A stretch of 36,616 bases of DNA from Chara braunii (GCA_003427395.1 BFEA01000048.1:1228110-1264725), one strand, 5' to 3'; counted from the stretch's first letter, positions 10,621 to 22,325 are shown. Numbers and translations: made by a program. The notes: generated by a model from the letters alone, not told the origin.

Positions 10621-12149
10621 ATTATGGGGCTTGAGTCAATTGGCAGAAATCAAAGGCCATCCTCCTGCTAGAGGTTGACCCGCCGGAGGGATAGGATATC
10701 CTTACGGTAATAGTAGGGGAGCGATTGGCCTTCCTGGGAGCGAATTGGACGTCGAGCTACGATTGGATCAAACAGATGGTTGTCCGCGCTAACGTGGTCG
10801 TGGCCAGACTCGAAGCATGAAGTGCAAGAAGGAGCATGGGGGTCTTCATAAAGGGATTAAGAATTCGGTGCTTGCAACTTTTTGTGGTATACAGGCGACG
10901 TGCATATGTCAAGCAAACGTACCTTTAGGTATATTAGGAAGGTGATCCATGCGCACCTACGGTCGAAGAACACGCGGGCGGAGGACTCCATATATAGAGT
11001 GGCCTGGAACAAGCTCATTCAGCCAAGGCGGTTTGGAGCCCTGGGGTTGTAGGACACGCATCTGCAGATCATAGCACTGCAATTGCGCAAGGTGGTATGG
11101 CACCTGTTGGGTACAATTGGGGGCGCTTGGCAAGAACTTACCAGAAAGCACCTGGCGAGGCTGGCGTACACACTTTAGGTAAGTAAGGGATTGGTGGACA
11201 TGTGCCTCCTCAATTGTAAGGCAATAGGTCGTATCTGCAGGGAGATGGTGTGGTCTACCAAGTGAGCGCAATGGAAGAAGACAACCAAATTGCCGCCTGC
11301 CAGTTCAGCAGATGCGATCTATAACTGGCTGCTCTTAGACAATAGGTTTATATGCGATGAGATTGGTGAGTCCTTCGTGCGGCATGGTCCACGAGGAGCA
11401 TTCGGGTGGAAGTGGCCGGAACAGGGAATCTATAAAGTTTGGCACATGTGGGACGAGAATCAGAGGGACTGGCGCCCCAGAAACGAGATGTCAGACTCCT
11501 TACAGGGACGAAAGAGGAAAAGCAAAGGCTTGCAGAACTGCGGGAATTCATTGCCCCACAATGGATTGACATTCTAAGAAGAGATGATATCTCCCCGAAG
11601 GAATAGGTGAAAGTAAAAGGGAGTTTGAGACCGGAGAAAATATGTAGGGTCGAGCAGGCGCTGCCAGATAATAAGTTAGAAGTGACTGTCTGACACGTGT
11701 CATCGGGGTATACTAGACTGGGGGAATCCCTCCGGGCCTGCGCTGCACAAGAGGGCGAACCCTGGAAGATGCTGGATAGAAGTAAGGTGCAGACGGTGGC
11801 GGTATGTGAAGGAGGCTCGAAGGCGACAGGGCAATATTTGTCTTTCCGAGTTCGGCGAGCTGCACTCTGCAAGCGGGATATGGTGTGGGACCCGGGGGAA
11901 TGGTAGTGTTTGGCCTGCACGATGCGAAGGAAGACAATGCAGCTCTAGTGATTTACCACGAAGAACGTTTATAACTCTCTGCTGGATCTGGTGGATATAT
12001 GCAGTGAATTGAAAAATCGATGGGCCAAGAGGGATTGGATCCCGGGTGTATATATCAATAGATGGACTCAGCGCATATGGAACAATCAAAATGCTATTTT
12101 GGTGGCCCTACCAGACCAGAAGCAGGTAGGCCTTATGTGGCAACTATAG

Positions 12150-12520
12150 CATGTGGCGATCCCCACAGCACAATGGCTTGCAGGAAGGAGTCGGCACAGA
12201 GACCAGTTATGTGCAGCAGGATGCGGCCAAGTGGTGACCATCCCGCACCTCTTTGTGAGGTGTCCAGTGGTTCGGGCCTTCTGGGAATGGTGGGCGTAGG
12301 AGATGGCAGACAAAACCCCCTTGGGGGTCACAGAGACGGATGATGCAATTATCCTTCTGGGGGCTCTGATGAGGTTGGACAGATCACAACCAGAGGACCA
12401 AATGGCTTTTGAAATCATTAGGGCAGCAGTGTTGTGGGCGTTGTGGACTTTAAGGAATGCTCGATGTAGACAACATACTACACCGCCAGGAAAGGGCGAT
12501 GGAGAATATTAGAATCGCCC
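12150..12520 (+). pseudogene. LINE zf-RVT knuckle and C-terminal tail, family A
   Basis: The C-terminal knuckle is recognised by CAAGCGQVVTIPHLFVRCP (cysteines at 12210 and 12222, histidine at 12246, cysteine at 12261), followed by VVRAFWEWWA and then a stop. After the stop the same frame continues IILLGALMRLDRSQPEDQ and IIRAAVLWALWTLRNARC, a common LINE tail ending in W-x-x-R-N. The knuckle is used in RNA or DNA binding. Residues are intact but the frame is interrupted. Confidence 0.75.
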
Positions 12521-12699
12521 TCTTTGTAGCTTGCCAGCGGTCCAATCATAAAAGGGTCAGGAATAAGGTTTTTGGGCACGATGGGAACCTTATCCGCAGC
12601 TGCGCACCCGACACCCTCAAATGGGCCAGATGCAGCTGGGCCCTGGTCTGATGAGTCATGCACCACGGACTGATGCAGAGGGAGAAGAAGGGAATCATT

Positions 12700-14970
12700 A
12701 TGGCTAGACAAACGGGGATAGAGTATCATGATAAATGCCGGTTTGTAACATAAGTACGATGTTGCGAATGAGAAAAGGAAGGGAGAACAATGGAGTTGAG
12801 AATGGTAGATGTAGAAGAGTGGGGTAGGTGTAAAGGATGGAAGTTTAGGAGGGGTAGGGAAGGATAGACCTAGGTTACAAAGTTGAAAACATTAAAAGAA
12901 GGATGAAGTCGGAGGAGGTAGGAATTCAGGATAGAGGGCTATGCGGAAAAAGTGTGGGAAAATGTTGGGGGCTACCATTGCCTACCAATAATAGAATGGA
13001 CGCACATAACACACAGTGTACGTCGAGGTATGGAAGATTACATACAACAATTAGGGGATAAGAAAGGAGGAAAATATTAGATAGAGATTGAAATGGGCTA
13101 GGGGTCATCTAAAAGATAGACAAATGTATATGATAGGAGGAACTAGGAGCTAGGCAAGGCTTGAAGTGGCAGAAAACAGTTGTTGATGGAATAAGTGGCC
13201 CAAGGGACTGCTCTGAAACGGACCACACAATTGCGTTGTCGGGGCTAATACCCTTATAAGGGTATTTATTTGCCCTCATTTTTACAGTTGACACAAGCAT
13301 GACATCAGTTGCCATGACAGAACCGGTCAGAAGGAAACAATACACGCAATCGTCGAGGTAACTTTTTGATAACGGATATCCCGGCCAAAGAAGGTCCAAG
13401 GCTCGTAGACAAATAGACTAGTTGTGATGCCGCGACTCAATCGGTCGGACGACAACGCCCATTGATGCCCCACATGCTAAAAATAATTAGGACACCCCCT
13501 CTGATTGCCTGAGTTGAGAAGGCCGACTGAAGAAACAAAAAAGAGGAAGGATGGTCGAATCCGAGATAGTCAACATGCGCCTCGACGTGATATGTTGAAA
13601 ACACTTATGCCACTGGAGTCGAAACGGTCGGTCGTCGGAAAGTTAAAACTTAAGTAAGAAATGGTCAGACTTGGGTTAAACGATAGCGCAACACACTGAA
13701 GCCCCTATGACCACTAAGGTGAAAAGAGGGCGAACATAGTCAGGAAAGGCCGGACGAAGTAGAATGGTTGTTTTCGCAAACAGCCTTCTTAAACTTACAG
13801 AACGTAACTTCGGGAGAAGGAGTGCTTTTCTTTGCAACGATGGACACAGAACTCGACAACGTCTTGAAATCTTCAAATAATTGCACCCGATCTTGTAGTC
13901 GGGACACCGCGAATGCCAAAAAGGGGTAATATTAATAAAGACCTCTGGCTCACGACCGGGGTGACTCAAGCAGAGAAGAACGAGAGAACAAGCCCAAGTA
14001 GATTCCTTTGGCACAAAAGCCCAATAAAGAGGTACATAAGGCTGGCTGCCCTGCTTCAAACCCGAAGCAGGAGCTAACCCGATAGGTAATGGATACGAAT
14101 TGCAGGAAGGAGGCTTAGGGATTGAATCCCTGCCTGACCACTGGGATGGAACCTTGTACAAGGAGACGACATTTAGTTTCAACTCACTCATAGGAAGTAG
14201 GACTCGATTCGCAACGATCCGTTTAGGAGTAATTGCGCCTGCGACGAGTTGTGTTCTTCACCGACAGTTGGTACGATGGGGAAAGTGAAGACTAGATTTC
14301 ATAGATTTCCTTTTTGTTTTTTTTCTGAAAAAAAAGAATCTTCCCACCTGGAACAATAGATTCATCCACGATAAGGTGTCATTTTTTATTTTTTTTTTGC
14401 CTTTTTTCGAGATCGCGCGGTTCCCCTTTTCCCTTTTCAAACAGGGGAGGACTTCGAACGAATCACGAGGAACCCGCATTGAGGAAAAAGGCAGATTTAT
14501 GATGATCGAGGCAACCAACGACTTGCTCGACCCGCAACCAACCGTAAGGTAAGTACAACAACTAAGAATGAACGGGATCTCGATAGAGGCAAGCAAGCAA
14601 GACACGCAAAAAGGGAATGAGGTGCGGAAGGACGAACGAAGTCGGGAGGTAAGGTCTCACGTGTAGGCTAAGCTAACTAGACGGATGGAGAACTAGTGCA
14701 TTCAAAGGAAGAAAATGGGCGTAGGAGGCGGTGAAGTGGGGATCAGAGAGTACGGTAGTGCACAGACGTATGAGATGAGTAAAGGGCCTACTAAGGCACA
14801 AGCCTACCGCGAAAGCAAGCGCAAATCATTGTCCAGCAGGGATAAGGAGAGGCAAATGCATGCGGCATATTGAGGCATGAGCGCAAAACACAAATCGGGA
14901 TCCGATCATGAGAGGCGAGCAGGGTGAAGTCACGTAGTTGTGAAAGACGAACGAAATCGTAGGAGGATCA
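12700..14970. other. Unassigned stretch after LINE A copy 2
   Basis: No recognised gene. It contains a perfect 20-bp palindrome AATACCCTTATAAGGGTATT (13247-13266), short A- and T-rich runs (14300-14400), and purine-rich plus-strand sequence from about 14600. The only sizeable frame is the minus-strand ORF at 13676-14191, described separately. Confidence 0.45.
13676..14191 (-). CDS. Unrecognised ORF, 171 aa, possibly spurious
   Basis: A minus-strand frame from a true ATG (14191, MSELKLNVVSLYKVPSQWSG) to a stop at 13676. Composition is rich in P, S, L and C with no domain motif I recognise and no clear signal peptide. A hydrophobic end (FTLVVIGASVCCAIV) is the only notable segment. No neighbours support a coding role, and long chance frames are plausible in this stop-poor strand. 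Treat it as a candidate only. Confidence 0.15.
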   Translation of the reverse strand: MSELKLNVVSLYKVPSQWSGRDSIPKPPSCNSYPLPIGLAPASGLKQGSQPYVPLYWAFVPKESTWACSLVLLCLSHPGREPEVFINITPFWHSRCPDYKIGCNYLKISRRCRVLCPSLQRKALLLPKLRSVSLRRLFAKTTILLRPAFPDYVRPLFTLVVIGASVCCAIV

Positions 14971-15181
14971 AAGAGGAACAAGAGGGGTAGAGAAATGAGA
15001 AAGAGGAAGTGCACAAGTGAGTATAGTGTCATAGAGGGTCGAAGCAGAGAAGGCGACCATCTTTTTCCTCCGAGCACAACGCGCTCTCATTTTGGCAGTA
15101 CTTGACCAAGTTCCCGACGAAGAAATACCAAGCTCAAAGAGGAACATAAGGGGTAGAGAAAGGAGAAATAGGAAGTGAACA

Positions 15182-15324
15182 AGTGAGTATAGTGGCATAG
15201 AGGGCCAAAGTTGAGAAGGCGACCATCTTCCTCCTGTCTCTTATACACATCTAGATGTGTATAAGAGACAGAGTGAGTATAGTGGCATAGAGGGCCAAAG
15301 TTGAGAAGGCGACCATCTTCCTCC
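15182..15324. repeat. Exact 52-bp direct repeat flanking the adapter
   Basis: The bases AGTGAGTATAGTGGCATAGA through CATCTTCCTC occur at 15182-15233 and, identically, at 15272-15323 on the other side of the adapter. Exact identity here contrasts with the diverged neighbouring tandem copies. This fits one locus read twice across a mate-pair junction rather than an old duplication. Confidence 0.9.
15234..15271. other. Illumina Nextera mate-pair junction adapter (assembly contamination)
   Basis: CTGTCTCTTATACACATCT (15234-15252) is followed directly by its reverse complement AGATGTGTATAAGAGACAG (15253-15271). Each is the 19-bp Tn5 mosaic end used in Nextera kits. Head-to-head joining of two mosaic ends is the circularisation junction of Nextera mate-pair libraries. 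On the minus strand the stretch encodes SYTHLDVYKRQ, a peptide well known as an adapter artefact in predicted proteins. It is not genomic. Confidence 0.98.
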
Positions 15325-16032
15325 GAGCGGCGAGCACAACGCGCTCTCATTTTGGCAGTACTTGACCAAGTTCCCGACGAAGAAACACCAAGCTCAAGCA
15401 AGGAAAAGACGGGGAAAGAATCTCGAGTGAGTGAAACAGGCGAGAGAATGCGAGGATTAAAGGGGGAGGGAAGGTGTGATTGAGATTGAAGGCGGTCATG
15501 ATGATTGACTCTGCCCGAACGTAACGAACCCACACCTTGAGAGTACCTGATTGGGTTAGTGTGGGAAACCCGTTGGTAACAGGGCCAACTTAGAGGAACG
15601 AGATCGCAGGATTAAGGGGAGGTGAGTGTAGTCTCATACGGAAGGAAAACATGGACTAGCAAGAGAGAAAGAGAGGGGAATAAAAAGGAAGAGAAGGAAA
15701 ACGAGAGAAGAGGAAAACGGGAAGAAAGAAAGGGAGTTACCAACAACCTGAGTGGTGGTACAAGCATAAGGAGAAAAGTTGCATGTTAAACAGAGTTGTT
15801 GCCTTTGTTTCCATAAAGCATTGGCCGCTTGAACATTGCACGCTACAAAGGTAGGGAAGACTTTCGGAAAGGTGGCAGGTGTCAAGAAAAAGGTAGGGCC
15901 GAGTTGCCCCGTTCCATAAATTCGTTAGCCTATTCTCCCTCTCCCATTTTACACAAGCCTTTTGTAACCTCGAATCGACATTGAAATTACAAGCACCGTC
16001 GGATTCTCAAAAAGGGGGAGGTAGTAGGCTTA

Positions 16033-16050
16033 AGATAGATAAATAGATAG

Positions 16051-16109
<59 letters not shown>

Positions 16110-16138
16110 CATGGAGAGAAACAGAGAGGGAGAGAGAG
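16033..16138. repeat. (GATA)n and (GA)n compound microsatellite
   Basis: About eight GATA units (to about 16070) run into about 15 GA units, then imperfect GAGA sequence with interruptions (ACATGGAGAGAAACAGAG). A matching CT-rich stretch follows at about 16285-16345. Frames across these tracts are low-complexity. Confidence 0.9.
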
Positions 16139-16412
16139 CAAATAAATCTTATTTTATTTTCTTTTAATAAAATGGAGATGGATTGTACTTTGTGGTTATT
16201 GTGCCTTCATCATTTTGCACGTTGTGCGTGACTGGAATGGTGTTCTTCTTTCTTTTTTCTTCACATTATTCTTTTCTTACTCCTCATTCTCTCTTTATCT
16301 CTCTCCCTCCTCTCTCCCTCTCTCTCTCCCTTTCTCTGTCTCTCCATGCGTGTTCCGTTTCAGAATCTTGAATTCGTCAATAGTGCTGAAATTTAGCAGT
16401 TGGTTTAGGCCT

Positions 16413-16416
<4 letters not shown>

Positions 16417-16478
<62 letters not shown>

Positions 16479-16491
16479 NTTTTTTTTTTTT
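16417..16491. repeat. 75-nt poly-T with an ambiguous base
   Basis: Uninterrupted T from 16417 to 16491 apart from an N at 16479. It may be a retroelement poly-A tail read in reverse, a true homopolymer of uncertain length, or the seam of two assembled pieces. Length and continuity are unreliable. Confidence 0.9.
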
Positions 16492-19400
16492 GCGGGCATT
16501 ATCCGCACCGCGGGCGCCAAGCTAGTTAGTCTAGTTGGCCTCGATAACTCCAAATGATCTCATATTGTTATATGAAGCATATCAAGAATTAGGCTAATAA
16601 AGCAAAATAAGTTGAGGGGGCATTCGCGGTTAGTACTCTTTCAAAACTCTGAACCTTGCATGGTTCACCCTTATTATTAAAGACTTATCACCAGCTACAT
16701 ATACCCGGGGCAAAGACCAAAGGCAAATACCAAGAATGCCACTAGCAATTAACAGCGTTTTGAACTGTCGTCATTCTGAATTACTAGCAGGCTTAGCTCG
16801 CTGAGAACAACCAGCCTCAGTCAGATGAGACTGTATTCCTCAGGTTTCTTTTATGACTGCTATTTATTATTATTATTACCAATAAACTGCCAATAATGTC
16901 TGCATTATTAACTGAACAAGTCACAACGGTTTCGGCTTTGGGAGGTTAGTTGTTGCTCATTGTGAGTCTACTAAGCAATGTTAACAAACCTTCTCAGAGA
17001 AAACTGTTGAAAATGTGGAAATCCTGGTAGGAGTTACTTTGAAATCATGGTTTGCCTTTTCACTGAAAGAAAAAATATTTTTGTTTACATATTATATCTG
17101 CTTTCACTTCAGTTATAATCGCGAACGTATACTTGTATGTGTATACTTTGTAAGTAAAAACGCGAATTTCAGTCAAGATGAACAGTGAACAAGGAGAACC
17201 TCGCACTGGGAACAAGATGTGTGACCATGAGAGAGGAAATCATTGTGTTCACCTTTGCGATTGATCCTGAGGACATGCGCAAAGGAGGAAACACTCCTGA
17301 CTGTTGCACATTTTTCGCATTGATCATTATAGACTTATAGTAACAAAGAATACAACGCCTTGCCTTGCTTGATTACCTTAACCGCAATTGCAGACATGAA
17401 GACTTTATCCTTTGGATGCACAGGGCCATTGCTTTTGCCTCTATTCTTGGTCTGATCCATGAACGGACTGACCTTGACTTCCCTATACTTACCTATAATG
17501 ATTATCGAAGTCATTGAGATAAACAGTCAGTGCAGGGCCCTGCAGGCTAGTATAAGACACTACAGTTGTTAAACGTAGTTAATACCATCGGTTACCATTG
17601 GGCATTATTATCATCTTTTACCTGTAGTAGCCAATACTATAAGGTGATTATCTTGTTATATATCTCTAGCATACAGGCGCTTTCGTGTTAACGTCATAAC
17701 TATCGGACAGGCAGTGCTGCTGCAGTAACGAGATATCCACTGCGAACTATTAGGTAGTTTACCCAATGATCCTCTACGGATGACAACAGTTTCCCACTGA
17801 AGATACAGATTGAAAACACTTGACCGATTTATGAGTTCAATCATTATCATCTTTACTGATAACCTTGTTTTCCTGGGTTTTCAAGATCAATATATAAATG
17901 TGTTTGCGGGACTGAATATCTAGCTGAGTGTCTGACGATCACGGATTGTATGTGATCGACATTGGCAGTTGTTTGTGTGAGGCCCGGTGTGACTGGTGCA
18001 TACCTGTGGCCGTGACCTCAAAGTATACAACAGGAAAAACACTCACCATGAGTGTTGGATGATCTAAGTGGATGTGTGGCTGGTAAGGGAGCCAGATGGG
18101 CCATTGCTGCCATCCATTAATGGTGATTACGACAACCGACAACGACAGGTTATCAATAATGTGACCTATCCAGATACGAAATGAGAAAAAAACTTCCTCC
18201 TGAGTCTTGCCGCTGAAAATGAACGCCTTGCTGAGATGTCAGTTTTGTGTCGAAGTTTTTATGTATGTGAGTGGGTGTGTACGCTGACGTCCATATGTCG
18301 GTCTGAGCTCACAAAGTGGTTGGAAAAGCAATCAGACTTGTCTCCTTCTCTCGCGGTGGCGCACTGCGCCCACACAAAACTCGGAGATAAACAAATCTAA
18401 GAAACACAGTTCAGATTCAAACTTGTCTGAGAAGGCTATGGCGCATGAGCACCGAGCAACAATTCCCGCCCGATTATCTGTATCCGCCAGCGATTTGCTC
18501 ACACACATACTTTGAATCACCCTGGATGACCCACACACACACATTATACATACTTATAGCTGTCATCCACCTCCTACTACTAACAAGCGGCTACGGCCGC
18601 GTCTTCCCCCTCTAAGCCTTCTTCACCTTCAGGCAACTGCTGATCTTCGTACACAGGACACACAGACAGCGCTTCCGCGTGACTCACAGTCAGAATGAAT
18701 GAATGACTTGACACTGCCTCTTTGTCTATACTTTGGATCATCAAAGGTCTCCCGTTTGACCCTGTGCCCGGGGAATGCTCAGTCCCACATGGTTCTAGCT
18801 AACTGGACAAAATGCACCTTGGGACCAGGCACTGCTGACTAGGGTCGGGAAGAATCTAGAACTGTTTTTGTTGACTTTGCTAAAACTGCCCCCTGCTGAC
18901 TCAGGCGCAGACTGACTTTAGGACCTAAGAACAATCACCTTCGGAAGTTCCAAAAGAGTATTAAGTCTTGACCAAGACTGTAGCTGCCACAACCTGGTCC
19001 GCTGCTAAGATTCCTATAACACGAAACTACGGCTTAAGGCCCAACGACCATACTATTTGCAACAGTCAGACGAGTTGTTGCTGCTTTCAATTATTGGTGA
19101 TTACGACCACTAAAAGCAATAGACTACCCCTATATGACTTGTCAAGATATGAACTGAGAAAATGACCGATATCTAAATTAGTAAATTTTGTCGCTAGGCG
19201 CCTTGTTGAGATACCCGCTTTCGACAAATATTATAAGGTAGTGTGAGGGTATGTAGTTGGTGTCTGCATGCCTGTCTGAACGTACGACGGTCAGAGGACA
19301 AGTGGCTCGGTATGCCGCTGGGCCTGTACACACCTATGGTCGTTACTTTGAGAAAAACAGCAGGAAAGACTAGGAAGTAGAGAGGTTAGGCCCGCGACTA

Positions 19401-20140
19401 GTAGGTCGGAGAGAAAAACACCTAAAATAACGGATATAGGCCCGCGACACTCAGAGTCACGGAGGAAAAAAATAATCATCAAAGCACAATATGAATCTTC
19501 AAATAAGTTTCTTTCAAGTATATTATGTATATATGTAAAGTGTGAATTAGACTAATCATTGCCCACATATTTCTTCAACATATTGGAAGCATTGATCTAT
19601 GATGGGTACTTGAACTATCCACTATTATGGGCAAAAACGGGCCAAATTTTATTCAGGAGAGTCCATTCAATTAGTAATGCTCTCTCCGATCAAATTGTTG
19701 AGGATCAATGGATCCAATGCTTGTTTACTCAGGCCATTCAGTGAGTAAAAGTCACTACAACCTGATGATGTCGTCTGAAAGTTGTGCTTACTCTTAGTGA
19801 TCGGTCACGAACATAGGACGATTGCGGGAGCTCTGTCGGAGTTCACGCGGAACTCTCGAGACAAGGAACTTAAAGGTACGTCTTTCATTTCCTTCTACTC
19901 CACAAACTCTTGCAATTGCATCTCACTATCTTCTTTCATGCGCATGTGAATGCACATCATGTTCAGATCTCTCTAGATTAAAGAATCAAAAGGGAAAAGA
20001 AGAGGTAATATGGATGTAAGAAGAGTATGTAAAAAAAAGAAGGGAGACAAGCATATCCCGAAGAACTTGAGAATCATGGATTTTTCGTTAGAAATAAAGG
20101 TTATGTGGGTTGTGTCAAATAAAATGAATCGTTTTGTTGC
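16492..20140. other. AT-richer gene-poor stretch
   Basis: About 3.6 kb with no supported coding region: all frames are under about 70 codons and unrecognised. A diverged repeat pair may be present: about 18120-18305 and 19090-19285 share GGTGATTACGAC, GAGAAAA, GCCTTG-TGAGAT and TGTCTG-type words in the same order. A short repeat TAGGCCCGCGAC occurs twice 50 bp apart (about 19387 and 19437). Composition and content differ from the GC-richer sequence before the poly-T at 16.4 kb. Confidence 0.45.
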
Positions 20141-21290
20141 ATTGACTGGTATTGACAAGTGACTGGATAGAGGATCAAAGGGTGTTCGTCCAGTTGTTTC
20201 TTGTGTGTTTAACTTTATGAGCTGACTAATATTGACAAGTGATTGGATAGAGGGTCAAGGATTGTCCGTTCAGTCACTCCTTGTGTGATTAATTTGATGA
20301 AATGAATGGTATTGACAGATGACTGGATAGAGGGTCAAGGAGTGTCCGTCCAGTCACTTCATGTATGTCTTACTTGATGTTCTGACGAGTATTGAGAAGT
20401 GTCTGAACAGAGGGTCAAGGAGTGTCCGTCCAACAACTTCATGTGGGATTGTCTTAACAACAATGGTCTGATTGGTATTGAGAAGTGACTGATAAAGGGT
20501 CAAAGAGTGTCCATCCAATCGATTCATGTATGTGTAACTTGATGTTCTGATGGGTATTGAGAAGTGGCTGGATAGAGGATTAAGGAGTGTCCATCCAACA
20601 ACTTCATGTGGGATTGTCTTAGTAACAATGGTCTGATTGATATTTAGAAGTGACTAGATAGAAGTTTAAGGAGTGTCCATTCAGTCGTTTCATGTGTGTT
20701 TAGCTTAACATTCTGACTGGTATTTAAGAAGTGGTTGGATAAAGGGTCAAGGAGTGTCTGTTCATTCGCTTCTTGTATGATTAACTTGATGAAGTGTTTG
20801 ATATTGAGAAGTGGCCGGATAAAGGGTCAAGGAGTGTCTGTCCAACTGCTTCATGTGTGATTGATCTAACATTGATATTTGACTGGTATTAAGGAGGGGC
20901 TGGATAGAGGGTCAAAGAGTGTTCGTCCAGTCGCTTCATGTATGATTAACTTGATGTTCTGATTGATATTGAGAAGAGACAGGATATAGGGATAAAGAGC
21001 GTTCGTCCAGTCGTTTTTTGTGTGATTAACTGGATGAATTGTTTAGTATTGAGAAGTGGCTGGATAGAGGGTCAAGGAGTGTCCGTTCAGTCGATTAATG
21101 TATGATTAACTTTATGTTTTGATTGGTATTGAGAAAAAGATAGGATAAAGGGTCAAGGAGTGTTCGCCCAATCGCTTCATGTGTTCTTAAATTGATGATT
21201 CTGATTGATAGTGGAGAATGACTGGGTAGAAGGCCAATGAGTGTCTGCCAGTTGGTCTATGTGTGATGTTCCTTTTGATTTGATTGCTTG
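20141..21290. repeat. Minisatellite, about 15 copies of an 80-bp unit
   Basis: A unit of the form TATTGAGAAGTGACTGGATA, then GAGGGTCAAGGAGTGTCCGT, CCAGTCACTTCATGTGTGAT and TAACTTGATG-TTCTGATTGG repeats from 20141. Unit starts lie at about 20151, 20231, 20311, 20391, 20477, 20556, 20642, 20721, 20802, 20887, 20967, 21047, 21127 and 21206. Most spacings are 79-81 bp and three are 85-86 bp. Two of the 86-bp units share a variant tail CAACAACTTCATGTGGGATT with extra bases, showing subfamily structure. The array ends in a strongly diverged copy near 21290. No long frame crosses it. Confidence 0.95.
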
Positions 21291-22249
21291 AAGTAGGACG
21301 GTTTAAATGGGAGAGTGGTGAAAACACTGAAATGATACATCATTTCCGCGAAAGCAATGTAACTTTTGCTTAGAAACTAACGACTTGTCTTTTCTCAAAG
21401 AATTGAAAGAAACGGGGGAGGATAATATTAACTGATCAGGGGGAGTCAGATCGTTACGATTGTGAGAAAATAATCTAAGAGAAAAATGGCGCATAAAAAC
21501 AAAGAAAAATATAATGGGAAAAAAACTTGACCGCCCAAAATGGGATTTCCAAGATAGGTACCTCACAAACCGACTTGCGTAAAGCAAACGGCGGGCTTAA
21601 CCTACGGACAAGTAAAGAGAGATCGCGAGGGAAAGTTAGAATTAGACTTGTTTGTTAAACATTCAATGGGTGAGACCGAAGGAACCTAAAGAAGTAAGCT
21701 TCGGGGAAGAAAGGTTAGAGAGAAAAGATAAAAAAATGTTGAAATTTGTGGCCAGTGTGTGTGCAGGTCGCGAATACCGGGGCATAACCGGGTAAAAGGG
21801 ACTTGTTAAAATTTTGTGCATCCGCTGCATTGCATACTTTTCACTCGTATAAACGGGTCAGTCTAGCTTATTCAACTATTCTTCGGCTTGATACCCACTC
21901 CTAAAGGCGAACCCCTGTAGACAGGCAAAGCTTCCCTTGTGCCTCATGACTTGAAGGGAATAATCACTCTCAAGGGGTCCTTTGTGTGCGGTGAGGGGGC
22001 TGGCTTAAATACGTAACAAGAGAGGTTTAGGGGAGTAAGGGCAAGTATGAAAAGCATATGTTGATTGCATTTAGTGCATGACATGCGTGTCTTGTTCTGC
22101 ATATGTACAAACTTTTGAGTTAAGGAGCTTGTCTTTTTTTCCTTTTGAGCATTTGTCTGTGCATTGCGAATGGTACGTGCATCTCATTGGACACACCATA
22201 ACTGTGAGAATGTGACTTGTTCACCTACATTACCCCCTACGTAGCACCG
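21291..22249. other. Unassigned stretch
   Basis: No gene or repeat that I can support. A minus-strand frame of about 94 codons (21303-21587) is phenylalanine- and serine-rich without a recognisable motif. Confidence 0.4.
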
Positions 22250-22325
22250 TGTTCGCGTTCGGAGGCGAACGCGAACATGTTCGCCCGAATGCGAACAAGC
22301 GCCCAAAACCCTCCGAACGCGAACA
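22250..22325. repeat. Nested palindrome cluster of GTTCGC/GCGAAC
   Basis: Outer arms TGTTCGCGTTCGGAGG (22250-22265) and CCTCCGAACGCGAACA (22310-22325) are perfect inverted repeats of 16 bp. Between them lies the perfect palindrome GCGAACATGTTCGC (22271-22284) and further GCGAAC copies. The unit could fold as a cruciform or a branched hairpin. It sits in AT-rich DNA with an AT-rich right flank, so the GC-rich island stands out. Confidence 0.85.

Larger units (their letters stand above)
9559..12700 (+). mobile_element. Decayed LINE, family A copy 2 (RT through zf-RVT)
   Basis: Plus-strand non-LTR element that aligns with copy 1 from its first base (copy 1 position 5841 onward) and then continues through the whole RT and C-terminal region. 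In order: linker (WIVVEEQMTRRFF), RT start (EEVERAIVDLPHLKASGLD), RT fingers and palm (9996-10620), thumb and connection remnants (10700-11900), and the zf-RVT knuckle and tail (12150-12650). Its 5' part is missing because an LTR element abuts it at 9558. Many stops and frameshifts make it inactive. The 3' limit near 12.7 kb is approximate: no poly-A tail or target duplication is clear. Confidence 0.85.
14971..15400 (-). repeat. 166-bp tandem duplication interrupted by adapter sequence
   Basis: AAGAGGAACA…GGGGTAGAGAAA begins at 14971 and again at 15137 (166 bp apart). Both copies continue through GTGAGTATAGTG, GAAGGCGACCATCTT and the block GAGCACAACGCGCTCTCATT. In the second unit the run is broken by a 38-bp adapter at 15234-15271, and 52 bp before the adapter are repeated exactly after it. 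The original arrangement was probably a simple two-unit tandem repeat. Confidence 0.8.

Noticed and set aside
4771-12700. One LINE A interrupted by the LTR element, with both halves retained
   Set aside because: The two LINE parts overlap (5839-6420 aligns with 9557-10090), so they are separate copies or the locus was rearranged.
15087-15533. 148-residue minus-strand frame across the tandem repeat
   Set aside because: It is held open by the synthetic adapter at 15234-15271 (SYTHLDVYKRQ peptide) and by duplicated flanks, so it is not a gene.
20141-21290. CRISPR array
   Set aside because: Units are about 80 bp, diverged and contiguous without unique spacers, and the context is eukaryotic.
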